The notes under the pieces were generated by a model that saw only the letters and a program-made list of their open reading frames with translations, was not told where the DNA came from and did no database searches. A program made the position numbers and the translations under genes. A DNA stretch of 64,000 nucleotides. Origin: Aegilops tauschii subsp. strangulata. Its lineage: Eukaryota > Streptophyta > Magnoliopsida > Poales > Poaceae. Shown piece by piece: positions 20,208 through 33,100 of this stretch. The number at the start of each line of letters is the position of its first letter. The first letter of the stretch is position 1. Location: positions 373,031,792 through 373,095,791 of the forward strand of contig NC_053035.3 in the NCBI RefSeq assembly GCF_002575655.3, given 5' to 3'.

Positions 20208-22775
20208 TGTAACATCCCAAATTTTCAATTTGGAATGTTATACATTAGATCATCATTGCATATCATATTTTTATTGCATTTTGGCTTGATCCTACAAATT
20301 CTATGCAACTCAAGGACCCACAGAGAGAGTTGGGGATTTCGTTTTTTTCAAAATTGAGTTTTCACAAATTTTGAAAAGAGGATCATTTGATTTTAATTAT
20401 TTTTCTCTTCGAATATTTCTTTTATGAAAATAAAAGAGAGGGGATAAAATGACTTCCCCAAAATAAAGAAATATTGGAGATTTACTACTAAAATCAAATA
20501 AGAATTTTATTCGGAGTTTTTATCGCTATTTTATTTGAATTAGGAAAAATATGCATTTTTCAAAATTGCATTAGAGGCCCAAATAAATGTTCACTTTGTC
20601 CGCTATATTTTTAGAGGACGGGGAAAATTTATTTCAGGATTTTTGGAGTCCGTTTAGTATTTCTTTTCTTTGTTTTTCTGCGCGCGGAATTATTAAAAAA
20701 AAGGTCACCGCCTTACCGGGCCGTGTCCGACTAGGACACTGCACCCGGCCGGCCTTTTTAAGGCCGAGGCCCGAGCCGCCCCGGCCCCAAATCCTAGATG
20801 CCCCGCCGCCTCGAAGTTCGCCATCGCCGCCGCGCCGCACTTCTGTCGCGCCGCCGCCCCGTCGCCACCCCGCCGCCCGCCGCCGCTCCCGATCCGTGAG
20901 GTAGCCATTGGTTTTATTCTAAAAACCGTTCGGTTTTTATACGAAAACCTAGATGCGTTTTTTTAGATCGGTTTTTTATATGGTTTAGTTATTTAGCGAA
21001 CGCCCATTCGTATGTTCGTTTTAACGAACGGTTTTCACCCGGTAACTGCAGACAGCGAATGTTCGTTCGTTAGCCTGTTCGTCAGTGTTTCTCTTTCCAG
21101 TGATTTTCCGCGATTATTTTCCATCGCGATTTCTGCCCTGATTTTCGTTTTAGTTTATCTTTTCGCTCGTTTATCGGAATCAGGCGATTCAAACGCCTAG
21201 ATCTTCGTTTCGAAGCTCTCCTTCTGTTTAACCAACTTGAACAAGATTTTGCTACTGTAAAGTTTGACTTAATTTCAGATTAGTAAACGGATCTTGTTTC
21301 TTTCGCAGTTTGAGTTTTGTTGCTTCGTTTGATTTGATTCTTTTTGCAAACCGGAGTTCCTAAGTTGAACTTCCTGGTTAGATCTCTTATTTGAGTTTTA
21401 CCCGTGCTTCTAGTTGAGTGCTTATTGTATGCTTGTTTGTTTGCGATAGAGTACTCGGAGTGCGAAGCGTGCTACTACAAGTCTCTAGGTTTCACGGATC
21501 ATCAGCAAGGCAAGTAGCACTTTGATCATACCTCTTTACTACCCAGTTTTATTGCATTAGATCAATCCTCAAACAATTGCATGGTTAGGATCTGATTAAC
21601 TTGTGGGTTTTGGGATGTAGATGAGGTAGTACCTATTTACCTGTTTATTATCAAACCTATGGGAGTTACTTCTACATTGCTTATAGTGCTATGCTATGCT
21701 CGTAGACGTGGATTGGGTTTGAGTGTATCCATGACAGATGCGAGTTTGTTAATTAATGGTTCAACTTAAGGTGGCAACTTTAATACACATCTGGGTGGAT
21801 TGCTTCTGGGCACCTGGAGAATCCAGTGTTGTCCTAGGATATCCCGGAGGACCCGTGTGATCATTCTACGGTCCGCCACCCAGGCTCAAAGGGATCATAA
21901 GATTATTCATGCTAGAAACTTCTGTGTGCAGCCACAAGCCAATATGGGCTCTGGCATAGTTGAGTAAGTTGCGTGAAGCTCTTGAAGAGGTAGACTAGCA
22001 GATGTAGTCAGTTGTAGGTGGTACTGTCTATCCAGAGTAGAGAGTTAATGCTTCAGAAATACTGTGTCTCGAATCTCCGAACATGGATGTATTCGAGTCT
22101 TGTGGGGAAAAGTGCGCAAACCTATACAGAGTGTATAAACTAATCAATGTTAGCCGTGTCCCCGGTTATGGACGTTTTGAGTATCTAGTTCTTGGATTAT
22201 CATGTTGATCTCATCACTCTTAAAATAATTTGATTGGGTTTCATGATGATGCTTATTTGGGATTGAGTTGGAGGAACCTTCTCAATTCTTAACAACCACC
22301 ATGATAGTTGAATAAAATTTATTCCTTTGTTGTAGGGAAAAATTGGCTTTATGCAAAACTGTAACCATAGAGCTTACCACCAGCCAAATATGCATGTAGT
22401 GATAGCATTTATTCTATTCATTACTCTATGTGTTACATTGCCAGCATATTCCATGTGCTGACCCATTTCGGGCTGCAACGTTCATGTTGCAGACTTTTCA
22501 GACGACGAGTAAGGTGCCATAGGTCGTTGTCTTTCACTCAGTGATGCCGTTGGAGTTGATGGACTCACTTTATCTTCCAAGCCTTCCGTTGTTATCGATT
22601 TTAGATGGCCTTAAGCCATATTTATTGTAATAAGTTCTCTTTTGAGACATTTGATGTAATAAGTGTGTGATTGATACTCTGTTATAAATCCTCAACTACT
22701 GTGCGTGTCAGCATTACCGATCCAGGGATAACACTGATGCACAGAGATCAGACTGTTTGAGGTCTGGTCGCTACA
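20208..22775 (+). repeat. 5' LTR of the chromovirus
   Basis: Begins TGTAACATCCCAAATTTTCA and ends GGTCTGGTCGCTACA; the copy at 37591-40192 matches it throughout with scattered substitutions and a length difference in the GC-rich part. A very C/G-rich block (about 20740-20900) after an AT-rich start is the probable promoter and leader region. Confidence 0.95.
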
Positions 22776-22778
22776 AGA

Positions 22779-22790
22779 TGGTATCAGAGC
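22779..22790 (+). other. Primer binding site, initiator-Met tRNA
   Basis: TGGTATCAGAGC, three bases after the LTR end, is the standard complement of the 3' end of plant initiator methionine tRNA and primes minus-strand synthesis. Confidence 0.95.
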
Positions 22791-22883
22791 ACACACTGAC
22801 TGTAGGACACGACCACTAAGCTAAAACCCTAGATCACTACTCTCTTCCCATTTCTGACTCCTCTCCCTTTTATACTCTATAGG

Positions 22884-23012
22884 ATGGCAGATGCAAGGAA
22901 CAAGTTCACTCAACCGGATGAAGATACACCTTTTGGACGACACTTGAAGGAAGTTACTAGATACCTGAACATCGGAATACCAAGCTTCACCGGGACCTAC
23001 ATCGCCACTTTA
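22884..23012 (+). pseudogene. Extra reading frame upstream of gag, 5' part (split by insertion)
   Basis: ATG 22884 opens 43 codons that run exactly up to the nested element. The frame resumes in phase at 33282 once the duplicated target CTTTA is counted once. The peptide start (MADARNKFTQPDEDTPFGRH) has no recognised domain. Its position between primer site and gag is that of additional reading frames known in some plant gypsy elements. The insertion inactivates it in this copy. Confidence 0.75.
23008..23012. repeat. Target-site duplication, left copy
   Basis: CTTTA directly before TGTAAC of the nested element; identical to 33277-33281. Confidence 0.95.
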
Positions 23013-26000
23013 TGTAACATCCCAAATTTCTAAATTTTGGAATGTTATAATAAACAGATAGATTGGATTGATTGACTGAAAGTGAGTGAATTCGAAATCT
23101 TTTGAAAGTTAAATGAGAGGTAATAAAAGGACTTTCCCAAACTTTCATTTTTGCTTTTATGATCTCCGTGAATTCAAATTCTTTTCACCACAAAACCCTG
23201 GAGAGAAGATGACATGACTTCTTCCATTTATTTAAATGACAATGGGTGTTGAAAATATCTGAATTTCATATGAGAATATTTCCAATTCTGAAACTTTATG
23301 CAACTCAATGATTTTCACGAGCGAAGATAAAATGACTTCTTCAAAACATATGAAATATGAGTTGGGAGTTTCAAAGGTCAAATTCAAAGTCCTTTTGGAA
23401 ATTATTTTTAATTTGGAGTTATTTGAGTCTTATTCAAATTATTTTTCTCCAAAATAAAAATATACAGAAAATAGGGTAACATGATTCCCTACATCAGAAA
23501 ATTGGAGAGAAATAAATTTGAAATCATTTTGGTATTTTTAAAATGATTTTTATTGGATTTTATTGAGGCAGTAGCACTCTCTGCTTTATGAAAATTTGTG
23601 AGGATTTTATTTGACCTCACAAAAATGTTCATGTTGTAGAAAATCTTTTTCTGAAAATTTTGATATATTATATGTCTATATAATAGTTTTATTTATTTCG
23701 TTTTTATTATTTTTCTTTGTCTGGAAAATGTTAAAAAAAAACTCTTTTCAAACAGTGCCAGGCCGAAGCCCAGCACTGCTCTCTCTCCTCTCTCTCCCCG
23801 TCGCCGACTGGGCCGGCCCAGCGCCCGAGCCAGGCCGCGGCCCAACGGCCCATGCCGCTCGTCCCCGAGCTCCGCTCGGTTTCCAGCCGCGCCATGGCGT
23901 GCCGCCGCGCCGACCTCGGCGTCCGTGCCCGAGGCGGACACGCCTCCCCACGCCCCCTCGCGCACGCCAAGCCACCGCCTCGCCTCCCCTTATAAACCCG
24001 GCCACCGCGGCCCTCTCTCCCCTCTCCTCCCCCGCCGCAACCGTCGCCCTCGCCGGAGCCCCGCCCCGATGAGATCCGCCGCCGCCGCCTCGCTTCGTCC
24101 CGTCGCCGAGGACCGCCGCCGACGCCGCCATCCTCCTCACCTCGCCGTGCCGCGCCTCCCCGTGCTTCGACCCGAAGCAGCCGACCGCCGGAGCCGCCTC
24201 CCCGCTCGCAGCCGACGCCATCGCCGCCGTCCCACCTCGCCGGCGACCTCCAGCCACCGCGGTAACCGCCGCCTGCCCCCGTCCGTCCGATCTGGATGCA
24301 ACGGTCCAGATCGAGGTGTTTTTCTTTTCTTTTCTTAAAAAAAACGTTTTGTTAATGAACGTTCGCTGGTTAGAGTTAGAGAGTGAGCATTCGCTCAGTA
24401 GGTTTTTTTTCTTTTATTTTTCTGTCCAGGGACCTAGTAGCAATTTGTTTTTCTTACAGAATAGCCCCTGGTTTTCAAACACTCATAACTTTTTACTCGT
24501 TTGTCCAAATCCAACGAAACCAACGCCCACTTCTTCGTTATGATCCCCTCTATCCAGTAAAACAACTTAAACATGTTTTTCAAAGTTTTAAAATTTGAAT
24601 TCAAACAGATTTGTATTCAAACTTCTTTTGTTCATAACTTAAGTTCCGTAACTCCGTTTGAGTTGATTCTTTTTGCAAACCGAAGCTCTTGACCTAAACT
24701 TTATGATAAGGCCAAATTCACATAATTTTGGTACTGTTAGAAATTGTTTTATGTTGCAAGCATTAATTGCTTGGTTTTGAAGTTTTCCGAATTGTTTTCC
24801 TCGTTCTTTCTGATCTTTTGAGTGATTGCTTATGTGTGGTTACCTTTGCTTGCTTACGATAGATTGACCGGAGTGTGACGAGTAGATCTATCCAGAGTAT
24901 TGAGTGTGAATCATCTTCATCAACATTGCAGGCAAGTAACACTTTGATCATACTTTTCCATACCCAGTTTTTATTGCATTAGATCAATCCTCAAACATTG
25001 CATGGTTAGGATCTAATTAAACTGTGGGTATTGGGATGTAGTTGAGGTAGTACCTATTACCTGTGTTATTTATCAAACCCTTGGGAGTTACTTCTACGTT
25101 TGCTATTATATTGCCATGCTATGCTCGTAGACGTGGATTGGGTTTGAGTGATATTCATGACAGATGTGAGGTTGTTAATAATGGTTTACTTAAGGTGGCA
25201 ACTAAAACTCACATCTGGGTGGATTGAGGCACCTGGAGAACCCAGTGTTGTCTGTTTTTATAAGGACCGCCACCCAGGCTCAAAGGGATCATAAGATTAT
25301 TCATGCTAGAAACTTCCGTGTGCAGCCACAAGCTATTATGGGCTCTAGCATAGTTGAGTAGGTTACATGATCTCTTGAAGAGGTGGGCTAGCAGATGTAG
25401 GGGAAAGTAGGTGTAACTGTCCATCCGGAGTAAAGAGTGATTGTTTCTGAAAGACTGTGTCTCGGTCATCCGTTTCTCAAACATCATGTAGTGCGATAAT
25501 CAAGCGGAGGCGATCAAGTCTTGTGGGGAACAATGCGCAAACCTCTGCAGAGTGTACAAACTAATCATGATTAGCCGTATCCCCGGTTATGGACATCTTG
25601 AGTATCTAGTTCTTGGATTATCCCGTTGATCTCATCAAGTTACTTAATTTAAATTGGATTTGGGTTTAATCACGTTCTTAATTGGGATTGAGATGCTGTC
25701 AACCATCTCAATGTTTCACAACCACCATGATAGTTAAATAAAATTTATTCCTTTGCAGTAGGGAAAAATTGGCTTTTCGCAAAAACATTATAACCATAGA
25801 GCTTTTCCACCAGCCATATGCATGTAGTATAGCATTACTATGTTCATTACTCTCTATGTGTTACATTGCCAGCATATTCCATGTGCTGACCCGTTTTCGG
25901 GCTGCAACGTTTCATGTTGCAGGATTCTTACGACGAGTAAGTGATACGTTAGGGTTACGATTTCTACACTCAACTTTGCCGTTGGTGTTGATGGGAATCC

Positions 26001-26167
26001 ACAACCTTGTTACTTCCGCTATTTGGATTGAGGTAATAGTATTTACGTTACTTTATACATGTGATTTACCTCTGTTATAAATCCTCGAGTACTGTGTGTG
26101 TCAGCATACCGATCCAGGGATGACACTTAAGCACAGAGACTTGATCCATTCGGGTCGGGTCGCTACA
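23013..26167 (+). repeat. 5' LTR of the nested element
   Basis: TGTAACATCCCAAATTTCTA ... GGGTCGGGTCGCTACA. From about 24930 onward (AAGTAACACTTTGATCATAC...) it is recognisably related to the host element's LTR (from about 21510), while the first ~1.9 kb differ except for the first 15 bases. Confidence 0.95.
23991..23996 (+). promoter_or_regulatory. Putative LTR TATA box
   Basis: TATAAA after a run of C-rich sequence and before a GC-rich leader; repeated at 31094-31099 in the other LTR. A likely core promoter for the element's transcript. Confidence 0.5.
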
Positions 26168-26170
26168 AGA

Positions 26171-26182
26171 TGGTATCAGAGC
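26171..26182 (+). other. Primer binding site, initiator-Met tRNA (nested element)
   Basis: TGGTATCAGAGC, three bases after the LTR end, identical to the site of the host element. Confidence 0.95.
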
Positions 26183-27345
26183 ATATGTTGACTGTAGAAC
26201 GTGACCCTAGAAACTGGCAGGCCCATAGGAAGGATTTTGACTAAAACTTTCCTTTTGAAAAAGATCTTTTACCTCTCTTCTCTTCTGAGTTAATTCAAAT
26301 ATTCCCTTTTAGTGAGACCATACCCTTTTTCCTTTTGGACCACTCGAAGATTCGACAGATAAGACCACTTTAAGAAGTACAGGATATCGGACAACTAAGA
26401 CCATTCGGAATGAAGCGGATTTTACCGTGCATTATGATGGAAACTACAACGGTTGAAGACTCCGAAGACTGGGAGAATTTGAAGGCTCTGAAGAATTGCC
26501 AGATGTGTATGACCTAGGAAGGTTACCCTTATGGAACTTGGAAGACTATGGAAGCCGTCAATGCCCGAGATCAAGGTGTATCGGAGAAAGACCGAAACAT
26601 GGAGAGTTAGAAACTCAAAGTTTTTGTTAAGAAAACCCAAAGACAGGAGATATCAGTTATGGAATGAAAGTTCATGGCAGTAACATGGGCATAAACACAG
26701 CTATCCATGATGTTATTGTCCGCTTATGCTATTGTCACCATGCCGAGTTAAGCATGCATATGCATGGAAGGATTGGATGGTAGAAGGCTGATGGAGCACC
26801 TATCAGCAAGATGAAGTTTTAACTTTAGACCGGTGTATCACCAGGATCTGGAGTATTACATCAAGAAGTTTTTGACAAAGAAGTGTTTCGTGAAGAACTC
26901 AGAACCCAGAAATTGAAAGTAGCCAAGCTGGGAAAGCAAAACCTCGAGATAACGGAGACTCGTCAGGAACTGAAGGACAGTAGGATCATGGTTCATGTCA
27001 AGGATGTTGAGACCTAGAAGTTGGAGCGCAACTCCAGAAATATTAAAGGACGTCATGAGAGACTTTGCGTCAACAGAGATGATTTGGCAAAAGAACTTGA
27101 GAAGGACAAGCATGATTGGAAGAAGCCATCGGAGACATGAACAAGAATCCAAGAGTTTGGCGACTTTGAAGATTTATTGACCTTTAGAAGACCAAACCCC
27201 TGTTATACACTTACGTTAGATGCGACGTTTGTGAGCTGTCATTTGTTTGATGTTTTTCCGACAGCCACAATAAAAATCTGTCTTTTCAAAACTATTGTTT
27301 GCATTGTGTGTATCCCTCTCGACCTCTCTTATCTCACCCCAAACC
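26183..27345 (+). other. Purine-rich internal region without intact coding frame
   Basis: G/A-rich on the plus strand with repeated GAAGACTCCGAAGA-like words (about 26450-26640). Short open frames only. Probably leader or decayed coding sequence of the nested element. Similar purine bias, on the minus strand, occurs at 62560-64000. Confidence 0.4.
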
Positions 27346-27362
27346 CATGGACCCAATAGAGG

Positions 27363-28330
27363 ATGAATGGAGATGAGCTTGTATTTTCTGGACCAATGAG
27401 TCAATTGGAGACGGACCGATGGATTCAGAACATGGAGGATCACACGAAGAATAACCCTATAGTCGGAAAGGATATGACCCGGCATGCTCTTCAATGTTTT
27501 GAAAGAGGTGCTGCTACTTGGTGGAGGATGTACCAAACCACCAATGGATGGCAAGGAGTAACCACTTGGAAAGAATTTAAGTGGACTCTACAAAGATCTC
27601 GTCTTGTGTCCCAGAAATTGAAGCCTTATGGAAAGGATGTGAAGAAACCTTGTGCATACAAGCCTTGTGGAGAAATAGGACACAACCATAAGGAACACAA
27701 GGATGAATGCCCAAATTCTGAAGGAAGTCACCCAGCTGAAGAATGCCCAACTCGGCAGATCGCTTGTTTCTTGTGTGAAGGGACTACCCACTACCCTGCT
27801 CAGTGTCACATCTACCCCATGGTACAAAGGAACGTCCAGCAGAAGAAAGAATCAATGAAAAGAGCCCTCATGGAAATTTTAGAGGAATCTGTGATGAAGG
27901 AAGAGGTGGAGGACACACCCAAAGAAGAACCAATTAAACCCTGCACCAAGTCATGCTATTCATGTGGAGAAGAAGGACACATCTCCCAAAATTGTCTAAA
28001 TGGGGATTTAGTAGAATCCCGATAGAGGAAGTAGAGTATGACCCACAGGAAATAGAAGCCCTGATTGGAACGGAAAAGTCCAGGCAGAGACGTAGATTGG
28101 ATCCCAAGAACAACCCAATTTCTACAAAGAAAGACCTAAGTCATGTCACATGTTTCAGGTGCAAAAATTCAGGACACTACCACAATGATTGCCCAAAAGG
28201 GAAGATGAGGACCCCAGGAGGCTATATAATCACAAGGAAATCTCGAGATATGTCAGAAGTAATATGTTTCCGTTGTGATGAAGTAGGGCACTTGGCCAAA
28301 AAAATGCCCCAAGGAGACGGAGACTTGTGA
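27363..28330 (+). pseudogene. Gag-like protein of the nested element with five zinc knuckles, frameshifted
   Basis: A first frame of 220 codons (27363-28025) carries a capsid-like segment (residues 17-80, with GAATWWRMYQ) and knuckles at residues 97-116 (enlarged spacing, CAYKPCGEIGH...C), 135-148 (CFLCEGTTHYPAQC) and 198-211 (CYSCGEEGHISQNC). Reading shifts to an overlapping frame (27953-28330) with CFRCKNSGHYHNDC and CFRCDEVGHLAKKM; in the last knuckle the fourth cysteine is lost through a slip in a run of A (28301-28307). The protein would package the element RNA. Five knuckles is more than the one or two usual in plant gypsy gag. The true start upstream of 27363 is uncertain because frames break there. 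Confidence 0.7.
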
Positions 28331-28574
28331 CAAATAGTTGAGTGCAACGAGAAATATAGTAGTAGAAGTGTGGTCATTTATTTTATTAGTGAGGTGTCGG
28401 ATTGAGGCATGTAATGTAATGCAGGAGATTGTAATAATTTGAGAATCAATAAAGTTAGCATCATTGGTATTGATTTGGATTTTATGAGTTGTTACTCTAT
28501 GAAGAAAGATTTTGACCATTTTCGAGGATATGAGAAATATGGTCTATGGAAGATTGTGCATTTTAAAGGTGGTA

Positions 28575-29102
28575 GTACCCTGTGAGGAAACTTGACCCTT
28601 GGAAAAAGGTAATGATATTCCACGAAGTGGATTTCGAACAAAATAAGTATGAGTTTTATCTCGATATGTTGGATACCCCAAGAATATGAGGGTATGGAGT
28701 ATTATTGGATGCAAAGGAGGTAGTCTATGAAATTGGAGACAGAGCATGTCTTCGTGTGTCCCCTCTGCGAGGAGTTAAACTATTTGGAGTTAAGGGAAAG
28801 TTAGCCCCGAGATTTGTAGGACCATACCGAGTTTTGGAGTGTATGGGAGAAGTGGCCAACGAGTTGGAGTCACCCGAAGGACTGTCAGGAGTTCGTGATG
28901 TGTTTCACGTTTCCCAGTTGAAGGAGTGCCATGCAGAGATGGCCAATATTCCCCTGTAAGGACGCTTGACCCTGGAAAGGATAATGATGTTCCACGAAGT
29001 GGAGTATGGACTTCATAAGTAGAAGTATTTTTTTTCTCGGTATGTGGGATATCCCACGAGGATGAAGGGATAAATTACTATTGGATATAAAGGAGGTATG
29101 AT
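28575..29102 (+). repeat. ~140-bp direct repeats flanking the integrase fragment
   Basis: 28575-28711 and 28957-29102 align over their length: TGTGAGGAAACTTGACCC versus TGTAAGGACGCTTGACCC at the start, ATTCCACGAAGTGGA versus GTTCCACGAAGTGGA, and ATTGGATGCAAAGGAGGTA versus ATTGGATATAAAGGAGGTA at the end. Exactly between them lies the integrase fragment. Confidence 0.8.
28712..28957 (+). pseudogene. Integrase C-terminal fragment in the nested element
   Basis: About 80 codons in one frame, closely similar to 37105-37340 of the host chromovirus: YEIGDRACLRVSPLRGVKLF, GVKGKLAPRFVGPYRVLE, FHVSQLKECHAEM. This is the SH3-like (GPY/F-type) region before the chromodomain. The catalytic core and the chromodomain are absent. 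A CTT GAC...CCCTG junction ends the frame at 28959. It is a captured fragment, not a working integrase. Confidence 0.85.
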
Positions 29103-30105
29103 GTTGGAAATATGGATCAATGGAAATTCCATAATGAGTCTGAGTAATCATGTCTTAGTTTGGTGCTAATAGAAGGAAGGAAGACAGTACAATTGGATGG
29201 ATTTAAGAATATAAGGAAGTTGGATGTTGGATTAAGGATCAGTTGCCCGATGATGAGTTCAAGGTTTACAAGTGATGAGATGGGGCATAACCCACAGGCT
29301 CCAGGACCTGCCAAGAAGCAAGCACACTCTTGTTGAAGGAAAAACCCCGGAAGAAGTTACGATTTTATCGACAGACGATTTTATAGGAGTTTACGCAAAA
29401 ACCTGAGAGTTGTGAAGGAACGATAGATGTTTGTTTGGCTTGCAGAATCCATGGATTTATCCGAACCTAGTTCGTCGACAAGAGAAATTCTGCAATGCTT
29501 GTGAGGATGACCGAGTGTTAGAATGCGAGATTCGCTAAACCATATACAAGGTAATGATTTGGGTGCGGGATGGATTGATCACCATACCGACTTACTCTTA
29601 TTATTCACTTTGCTATACGGGATGGTAAATCTGAGTGACTTACCTATAGTAGAGAGACGACGATCAAACCTTGTTTGAACCTTAGAATGGTGTAAGTATT
29701 TTTTCCCTTGTACAAGGCAGCTCTTGCCAACCGTAGGTTATACGGTGAGGATCAACCCAGACCCATTTCCTGCAGGAGAAACCATAAATCGTTGACCACC
29801 ATGTGATGTTGATAGTTGTTTAGTATTGGCGCCTCACCCGTCAGCTAAGAAGACCCAGTCATGGAATAACCTTACCAAGATGAAAGGACAGAAGAATTGT
29901 GGTAAAGGTTATGCCACCACCGGAAGAACCAAGAGAAGGAATTATACTAAAGATCTGAGAAGACTGACACTGTCAGGAATAAGGATGGTAGCACCCCAGA
30001 CCCTGGTGATGATCGATGGATTTTGAGAAGACCCCAAACCCTAACCTATTTCTTGCTAGCCTCTCCGAATCTCGAGGACGAGATTCATTTTAAGGGTGGT
30101 AGGTT
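29103..30105 (+). other. Non-coding 3' internal region and polypurine tract
   Basis: No frame longer than about 66 codons and no recognised motif. Near the end, CTCGAGGACGAGATTCATTT then AAGGGTGGTAGG (30092-30103) precede the 3' LTR as the polypurine tract; the same context occurs in the host element. Confidence 0.6.
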
Positions 30106-33100
30106 TGTAACATCCCAAAATTCTAAATTTTGGAATGTTATAATAAACAGATAGATTGGATTGATTGTTTGATTGATTGACTAAAAGTGAGTGAATTCGA
30201 AATCTTTTGAAAGTTAAATGAGAGGGAATAAAAGGACTTTCCCAAACTTTCATTTTTGCTTTTATGATCTCCGTGAATTCAAATTCTTTTCACCACAAAA
30301 CCCTGGAGAGAAGATGACATGACTTCTTCCATTTATTTAAATGACAAGGGGTGTTGAAAATATTTGAATTTCATTTGAGAATATTTCCAATTCTGAAACT
30401 TTATGCAACTCAATGATTTTCACGAGCGAAGATAAAATGACTTCTTCAAAACATATGAAATATGAGTTGGGAGTTTCAAAGGTCAAATTCAAAGTCCTTT
30501 TGGAAATTATTTTTAATTTGGAGTTATTTGAGTCTTATTCAAATTATTTTTCTCCAAAATAAAAATATTCAGAAAATAGCGTAACATGATTCCCTACATC
30601 AGAAAATTGGAGAGAAATAAATTTGAAATCATTTTGGTATTTTTAAAATGATTTTTATTGGATTTTATTGAGGCAGTAGCACTCTCTGCTTTATGAAAAT
30701 TTGTGAGGATTTTATTTGACCTCACAAAAATGTTCATGTTGTAGAAAATCTTTTTCTGAAAATTTTGATATATTATATGTCTATATAATAGTTTTATTTA
30801 TTTCGTTTTTATTATTTTTCTTTGTCTGGAAAATGTTAAAAAAACTCTTTTCGAACAGTGCCAGGCCGAAGCCCAGCACTGCTCTCTCTCCTCTCTCTCC
30901 CCGTCGCCGACTGGGCCGGCCCAGCGCCCGAGCCAGGCCGCGGCCCAACGGCCCTTGCCGCTCGTCCCCGAGCTCCGCTCGGTTTCCAGCCGCGCGCCGG
31001 CGCGCCGGCGCGCCGACCTCGGCGTCCGTGCCCGAGGCGGACACGCCTCCCCACGCCCCCTCGCGCACGCCAAGCCACCGCCTCGCCTCCCCTTATAAAC
31101 CCGGCCACCGCGGCCCACTCTCCCCTCTCCTCCCCCGCCGCAACCGCCGCCCTCGCCGGAGCCCCGCCCCAACGAGATCCGCCGCCGCCGCCTCGCTTCG
31201 TCCCGTCGCCGAGGACCGCCGCCGACGCCGCCATCCTCCTCACCTCGTCGTGTCGCGCCTCCCCGTGCTTCGACCCGAAGCAGCCGACCGCCGGAGCCGC
31301 CTCCCCGCTCACAGCCGACGCCATCGCCGCCGTCCCACCTCGCCGGCGACCTCCAGCCACCGCGGTAACCGCCGCCTGCCCCCGTCCGTCCGATCTGGAT
31401 GCAACGGTCCAGATCGAGGTGTTTTTCTTTTCTTTTCTTTAAATAAAAAAAACGTTTTGTTAATGAACGTTCGCTGGTTAGAGTTAGAGAGTGAGCGTTC
31501 GCTCAGTAGGTTTTTTTTCTTTTATTTTTCTGTCCAGGGACCTAGTAGCAATTTGTTTTTCTTACAGAATAGCCCCTGGTTTTCAAACACTCATAACTTT
31601 TTACTCGTTTGTCCAAATCCAACGAAACCAACGCCCACTTCTTCGTTATGATCCCCTCTATCCAGTAAAACAACTTAAACATGTTTTTCAAAGTTTAAAA
31701 TTTGAATTCAAACAGATTTGTATTCAAACTTCTTTTGTTCATAACTTAAGTTCCGTAACTCCGTTTGAGTTGATTCTTTTTGCAAACCGAAGCTCTTGAC
31801 CTAAACTTTATGATAAGGCCAAATTCACATAATTTTGGTACTGTTACAAATTGTTTTATGTTGCAAGAGTTAATTGCTTGGTTTTGAAGTTTTCCGAATT
31901 GTTTTCCTTGTTCTTTCTGATCTTTTGAGTGATTGCTTATGTGTGGTTACCATTGCTTGCTTACGATAGATTGACCGGAGTGTGACGAGTAGATCTATCC
32001 AGAGTATTGAGTGCGAATCATCTTCATCAACATTGCAGGCAAGTAACACTTTGATCAGACTTTTCCATACCCAGTTTTTATTGCATTAGATCAATCCTCA
32101 AACATTGCATGGTTAGGATCTAATTAAACTGTGGGTATTGGGATGTAGTTGAGGTAGTACCTATTACCTGTGTTATTTATCAAACCCTTGGGAGTTACTT
32201 CTACGTTTGCTATTATATTGCCATGCTATGCTCGTAGACGTGGATTGGGTTTGAGTGATATTCATGACAGATGTGAGGTTGTTAATAATGGTTTACTTAA
32301 GGTGGCAACTAAAACTCACATCTGGGTGGATTGAGGCACCTGGAGAACCCAGTGTTGTCTGTTTTTATAAGGACCGCCACCCAGGCTGAAAGGGATCATA
32401 AGATTATTCATGCTAGAAACTTCCGTGTGCAGCCACAAGCTATTATGGGCTCTAGCATAGTTGAGTAGGTTACATGATCTCTTGAAGAGGTGGGCTAGCA
32501 GATGTAGGGGAAAGTAGGTGTAACTGTCCATCCGGAGTAAAGAGTGATTGTTTTTGAAAGACTGTGTCTCGGTCATCCGTTTCTCAAACATCATGTAGTG
32601 CGAGAATCAAGCGGAGGCGATCGAGTCTTGTGGGGAAAAGTGCGCAAACCTCTGCAGAGTGTACAAACTAATCATGATTAGCCGTGTCCCCGGTTATGGA
32701 CATCTTGAGTATCTAGTTCTTGGATTATCCCGTTGATCTCATCATGTTACTTAATTTGAATTTGATTTGGGTTTAATCACGTTCTTAATTGGGATTGAGA
32801 TGCTGTCAACCATCTCAATGTTTCACAACCACCATGATAGTTAAATAAAATTTATTCCTTTGCAGTAGGGAAAAATTGGCTTTTCGCAAAAACATTATAA
32901 CCATAGAGCTTTTCCACCAGCCATATATGCATGTAGTATAGCATTACTATGTTCATTACTCTCTATGTGTTACATTGCCAGCATATTCCATGTGCTGACC
33001 CGTTTTCGGGCTGCAACGTTTCATGTTGCAGGATTCTTACGACGAGTAAGTGATACGTTAGGGTTACGATTTCTACACTCAACTTTGCCGTTGTTGTTGA

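Noticed and set aside
23748..24257. Minus-strand frame of 169 codons, Gly/Ala/Arg-rich
   Set aside because: Mirror of the GC-rich LTR block; appears in both LTRs and has no motif.
30716..31651. 311-codon open frame in the 3' LTR of the nested element
   Set aside because: It lies inside an LTR, is Pro/Arg/Ala-rich because of the GC-rich leader, and in the 5' LTR copy the same frame is broken after about 150 codons. Not a gene.
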